DNA of 64,000 nt from Brienomyrus brachyistius. Lineage: Eukaryota > Chordata > Actinopteri > Osteoglossiformes > Mormyridae. A model generated the notes under the pieces. The model saw nothing but the letters and a program-made list of their open reading frames with translations, was not told where the DNA came from and did no database searches. This document shows, piece by piece, positions 59,421 through 64,000 of this stretch (the stretch's first letter is position 1; each line of letters starts with the position of its first letter). Where the stretch lies: contig NC_064534.1 of NCBI RefSeq assembly GCF_023856365.1, forward strand, positions 10,746,536 through 10,810,535, in the 5' to 3' direction. The position numbers were made by a program, and so were the translations under genes.

Positions 59421-62197
59421 CGCCACATGGCGGTGGGCTCCGTCTGCTGTCAGCACCTCTGAGGACGCCGGGGTTAATTCCAAAGGCCCTGACGCACTGC
59501 TGAGGCTTCTCGCAGGCGCACTTCGTAGCTCATTTGTCTTCCGCTCACTTCCTTGGCTCCCGAGCGCAGTCGGTACATTAACACAGCTGGCGCGCACAGG
59601 ACACCCCTCCTTCGCATTTCTCGAGATCCTCACTGCCGCCTCGAGCCTCAGCATGCATGTTCTACACTGCTCCACTGGCACTAGCTATCACAACACAATG
59701 TAGCATTTTTTTTAGGTGAGGGTCTTTGTTGCGACAAACGTAAACTTTACGTTCTTGATTGACAATGATGCTATTGGGTGTGGTCACACAATTTCCAATC
59801 AAGGGGCCGACAGGAATCTGTATATGTAGCCATCAGAGTAGTCAGGCTCTTAGCTGTCCAAGGCCTGGCTTTTAATAAGTTTCTACCTATGGGAATAAGA
59901 TAACGCAGCAACTTAAACACACTTCCTGTGATGAAATCCCAAAGCACAAATGTACAGATGTATTCATGGTTTATTCTCTTTGAAGACATCCTGTCCTGTA
60001 GTGCTATACAGCTAATGAGCACACAGTAGCAAAGAAAATGTAGTCTTTTGCTGGCGTGAGCTATATTTTAACATCTGCACATGGAAGTACCTGGGTTTGC
60101 CCTGAGCTGTGGGATGTCACACTGGACCGGCGAGTAGTGCTATTAACCCAGATATGACCCCAGCTCTGTATCTATATGGTTTGTATGTGGGGAGTGCTAA
60201 AAGAGTTTGAGTATTTGAGTACTTGCTGATACTCTGTGTGGAAAATTGCATCATGCCGGTCTACGCATTTGTAGAGACGTACTATAATTTCTACCACACT
60301 CATGGTCACTGATTGGAAGCTCAGTCTAGCAGCACATGTACCTTTGGTAAGGGTTACCATTGACTGGTCACTGCTGCATCCCCTGTGATGGTCAATAATA
60401 AATGTAAATGTAAAACGCTTAGTCAAAATATTACCCGCAGAGTGTGAATACTTATTTATGCAATACTATATTTTTATCTGATCTCATTTTCGCATGGCTT
60501 CTCCTTGTTAGGGTCGTGGTGGCAGCATGCCGAGCAGGTCAGACCAGGCCTCTTTTTCCATGGGCACAGGCTCCAGCTCATTATGGGGATCCCTAGACAT
60601 CGGAAAGTCGGCTGGGAGATATAATCCCTCCGTTGTATCCCGCGTCCTCCCTGGGGCACTTGCCCTGTGCGATGTGCTGGGAAGAGCTCTCTGGGGAGTC
60701 ATCCATGTAGCATAAGGACCTCAGCTGGCTCCTCTCAAACTTAGGACCCAATCTGTTTAAAGGTACCCTCCCCCCAGATCTCCAAACTCCTCTCCCTGCC
60801 GGAAAACCCCATGTTAGCCACTTGTACTCCCACCCTTGTTTTTTTTTCAGTCATTTCCCAAAACTTATGACCGTGGATAAGGATAGGAAACATAGATTAG
60901 CTGTAGTGATCGAACTGATCCACTCGTGAACATGTTCCTGAGGTACTTAAGTTCCTACTCTATGGGCAGATGCTCCGCCCTCCCCTGAAAGGGGCAATCT
61001 CCTCTTCTCAGAGACAGTACTGTGGCCTTGCATTGGGATATGCTCATTCCCATCCACTCTGCTTTACACTCGTCAACAAATTGGTCCGGTGGCTGCTCGA
61101 GGTGGTATGAGGCCAACAGCAGAACATAATCTACAAATAACAGGGTGTCACTTCTACCCCATGCCGGATACCCTTCCAAGCATAGTAGCACTTTGAAAAC
61201 CTGTCTATGAAAATCACAGACTGGCCGGATGCCAGCATTCATGCTAGATGGCTTCCATTCTGTGTCTAAGATGCAATCGCAACTCATACTGTTTTCATAC
61301 AGGGACTAAATAGCACATGTTCACTATGTTGACTATATTCCTACAAACCTACATATAGGTCTGTGAGAGGGAAGAGCTTGTACACAGACAGTTCTGTGGC
61401 CACGTTAGATTGCACTTTGTTTCTGTTGAATTCTCAATTCAGACATCAGGCAGACTCTCCTCTCCAGTACCCCAGCGTAAGCTTTCCCTGAGAGACTGAG
61501 AATTGTCATTCCTTATATTTTGAACACACCGTCCGATTCCCCTTTTTAAAAATAGAGATCGCCATTCCTGTTTGCCAACCCTGATGTACTTTACCCACAG
61601 TCTGTGCAACATTAAAGAGGTACATCAGCTATGTCACTCCAACAACGTCCAGCACTTTTAACATCTACGCCTGCAGACTTTCCACAATGAGGGCCACTGA
61701 CCGCCATACTGTAGTAACTTTAGGTGCAGACTCTAACCCAAAAGACATTTCCAGTCCTGTGTTCTGCTGAGATGGCACATTCCCCAGATTAAGGACTTTC
61801 TCAAAATGTTCTTTCCATTGCTCTACAATATCCATGGAATTGGTCAGCACTTCCTCACCCCTGCTGAACACATCCTGTGCAAGCGTTGCCCTGAAGGCCT
61901 CCTTCAGCTTCAGCTTACCACCATCTCTCACAACTGGTGTCCACCAGAAGGTCTTAGGGCTATCACATTGACAGGCACTGGTTGCTTTCTGGCCACAGTT
62001 CTTTGCAATCACTGCAATTATTGAGACGTTGACTGTGATTCATTCAGAGTCAATGTTCACAACCTTTTCCTGTAGGAGGCTCAGAAGCTTCAGCCATATG
62101 TTCCCAGCCAACCCTGACTGCAGGTCTGGATCATCCTGGATCATCGAGCCTCCACCCCGTTCCTTAAATTCAACTAACTGCCAGGTGTCGATTAGTT

Positions 62198-62370
62198 CAG
62201 CGTTTCTCAAACTTATTTGTCCTGGGGACCAGTAATGTCAGGCTTTGGGGCTGTAGGGCCCTGCTACATGACCGCCCTGACTGAATTTTGATTGGTGCAG
62301 AAGCGAGGCCCCAGCAGGAACCCCCTCACGGACCGGCACCGGTCCGCGGCCCATAGTTTGAGAAATGCTG
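62198..62370. mobile_element. hAT MITE, 173 bp, perfect 8-bp target duplication
   Basis: The ends CAGCGTTTCTCAAACT and, in reverse complement, CAGCATTTCTCAAACT match at 15/16. GATTAGTT flanks both sides (62190-62197 and 62371-62378). The interior includes CACGGACCGGCACCGGTCCG. The duplication length and the ends are diagnostic of hAT. Removing it rejoins the LINE sequence around GTGTCGATTAGTT. Confidence 0.88.
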
Positions 62371-62769
62371 GATTAGTTGATATCGCTGCCCCATCTTCAA
62401 CTGAATGTCTGAAACACGTGGGCTCAAGTCAGACGACACAGCTATTAAGTTGATCGTTGACCATTGGCTAATGTACACAATGAATATCCTTGTGTTCAAA
62501 TTTGGTGTTAGAGAACGTGCTTGATATACTCAAAAATCCAATGGCATTTCACCACTTGGATTTAGATCTGGGAGGCTGTTCTTCCCACTCACATCCTCCT
62601 GGGTATTTTCTTCTGGGGTGAGGTGTGTGGCAGGCTGTTCCCTTATCCCCCAGCTTCAGGGGTACTCGCTGCCTGACCCCGCCTTGTGATCTCCAAGCTT
62701 TCAGAGGAGAGTAGGATGGAGTAGGCGTAAAAGCAATTACTCCCCAGGGATTAATAAAGTATTCTATTC

Positions 62770-63125
62770 AGAGGGTGGTGTGGTGGTACAGTAGTTAGCA
62801 CTGTTACCTCACACCTCTGGGACCAGGACTCATGGCTCCACATGTGTGTAGTTTGAATGTTCTTCCCATGTCATCATGGGATTTCTTCTGAGTTCTCCAG
62901 TTCCCCCCCCCCCCCCCCTACAGTCCAAAAACATGGTGATATGGACTGGAGTTAATTACCGTAGATGTGTATGGTCATCCAGTCAGTGGCTGCTGTGTCT
63001 TATGATGGCTTGGTGGCTCATCCTGGGTTGTTCCCTGCCTTTCACCCATAACTTCTGGGATAGGCTTCAAACCCCCGTGACCCTGAATAGGTCAAACAGT
63101 TACAGGGAATGGATGGATGGATGGA
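62770..63125 (+). repeat. ATGGATGG-family dispersed repeat, most complete copy
   Basis: The copy starts GGTGTGGTGGTACAGTAGTT, passes through CTCACACCTCTGGGACC, GTTTGAATGTTCTTCCCATG, a 16-C run, CAGTCCAAAAACATGGTGAT, CATCCTGGGTTGTTCCCTGC and CTTCTGGGATAGGCTTCAAA, and ends ATGGATGGATGG. It serves as the local reference for the other copies. It lies within the LINE and therefore inserted after it. Confidence 0.75.
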
Positions 63126-63560
63126 AGCAAGGAAGGAAGGAAGGAAGGTCTGTTCTTTTGCTAACATTGGTGCTGCAGACTCCCAGTAAGACCACAAAGT
63201 CCGTAGGCAGGACCCTTTCAGGCGGCTCACCCACTTTCTCTCAGAACACTTGGTGCATAATTGCTGTTCAATCCATACTCACAAACAAGAGTTTTTCTCT
63301 GTATGACTCTCAATTGCATGGAGGTGACCTTCTTGGCCACTGGGAAAAACTCCAGCTGCACAGCCCTTAGCCTAGACTTTTGAGTATCCCCACACCCAAC
63401 TACGGTCCTTCACTATGGGCAACTCCTGAGTAGAAGTGACCGTGCCCCCAAAGAAGAGCTCTGGTTTCACTGCCCACGGTGTGCAGGGAGGTATGGCCAA
63501 ATGAATCTACCCGATGCCTTTCTATGCTCCCTACTAGCTCAGGCTCCTTCCGCACCATAG

Positions 63561-63620
63561 AGGTAACATTCCACATTTCACATTCCACATTTCACATTCC
63601 ACATTTCACATTCCACATTC
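63561..63620. repeat. 14-bp tandem repeat in LINE
   Basis: CATTCCACATTTCA is repeated about four times. It looks like an expansion of the single CATTCCAC of the LINE sequence. Confidence 0.85.
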
Positions 63621-64000
63621 CCCTGCTCATTGCCAAGGTCTGATTCCTCTGTGTCCTGCCTGTTCATACCTGTCCCCCAAATGGCAGTGCATCTGACTCC
63701 CGTCTTTCATCCTACGGTTGGTGAGCCCACACGATTTATCCATATAGGCTGGCCAAGTTACGTGGGTGGCCCGACCACTGGGCGCTCCTTGGCAAACACC
63801 AGCCCAGACCTGGCACCAGCTGTGGGTCCCAGTAATCCTATTCCTGCCAGGGTATAGTTATTGTGGTTCCTTTCATTTGGGAAGGGTTCTGTTGGCCTGT
63901 AGTCTGTCTGGCCTCTCTCCATAAACCTATTCACCAAGGGAGGTCCTACATCGGGAGCTTCCGATGACGTAGCTTTGTGGATTAAGGCATGCAAACTCTG

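Larger units (their letters stand above)
60490..64000 (-). mobile_element. Decayed APE-type LINE (non-LTR retrotransposon), minus strand
   Basis: Minus-strand fragments line up in retrotransposon order. At the high-coordinate end (about 64000-62400) is DNA matching the upstream/endonuclease part of a common fish LINE (GGTAACATTCC, TGGGCAACTCC, CCAGGTGTCGATTAG). Next come F-W-W-T-P-V-V-R-D-G-G and V-E-Q-W-K-E-H-F-E-K-V-L-N (62012-61665), typical of the region before the reverse transcriptase. Then come L-L-F-V-D-Y-V-L-L-L-A-S (61287-60955), the RT active-site motif whose canonical form is F-A-D-D. The C-terminal P-L-L-G-M-L-P-P-R-P-like end follows (60702-60508). The copy has lost one catalytic aspartate and carries many stops and shifts, so it is inactive. 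Other repeats sit inside it, and the 5' end may lie outside the window. I cannot assign the clade. Confidence 0.75.

Noticed and set aside
59077..59703. 208-codon plus-strand frame
   Set aside because: Its first half lies over a degenerate ATGGATGG-family repeat, an antisense frame overlaps the rest, and no domain is seen.
60955..62012. Functional reverse transcriptase gene
   Set aside because: The catalytic F-A-D-D motif reads F-V-D-Y, and stops and frame changes separate the fragments.

Overview
The window looks like nuclear DNA from a ray-finned fish, most likely a teleost. It has vertebrate exons with GT-AG splice sites, long non-coding introns, many CA/GT and trinucleotide microsatellites, and a typical fish set of repeats (Tc1/mariner and hAT relatives, tRNA-derived SINEs, a decayed APE-type LINE, and the dispersed repeat that ends in ATGGATGGATGG). 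Nothing prokaryotic is present. The species cannot be named from the sequence alone.

Two protein-coding genes are supported, both on the plus strand and both cut by the window edges. Positions 1-5174 hold the last four coding exons of an embigin/basigin-family immunoglobulin-superfamily membrane protein, best called embigin (emb). They cover the end of the last Ig domain, a transmembrane helix with a buried glutamate, a 34-nt micro-exon and a short basic tail. Coding exons 1-3 of a hyperpolarization-activated cyclic nucleotide-gated channel, best matched by HCN1, lie at 34364-34719, 43838-44261 and 53310-53471. They encode the cytoplasmic N-terminus, S1-S4 with the voltage sensor, and S5 with the pore turret. 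The pore/S6 and cyclic-nucleotide-binding exons should lie beyond position 64000. EMB and HCN1 are also close neighbours in mammals, which supports both names.

The 29 kb between the genes and the hcn1 introns contain no other convincing gene, only transposable elements, minisatellites and low-complexity DNA. The readable elements are: a 1.17-kb hAT-like insertion that splits a tandem-repeat MITE (12391-14273); a fold-back element whose interior has expanded into 65-bp tandem repeats (19447-19821); a 440-bp polypurine tract (20215-20660); a degenerate ~37-bp minisatellite (46040-46950); an internally deleted Tc1/mariner copy (48384-48812); a pogo/Tc1-like element with a nested insert (50623-51380); a 650-bp GACA/CA array (57035-57690); and a decayed LINE on the minus strand (60490 to the end) carrying a 173-bp hAT MITE. 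Several dispersed families recur, including a GTCCCCAC-bordered repeat tied to GT/CA microsatellites and unusually many poly-G/poly-C runs.

I found no convincing new gene system. The best leads are the structured repeats, the nested insertions that give a relative order of events, an overlapping upstream ORF at the hcn1 start, and a few unique blocks that could be conserved regulatory elements.
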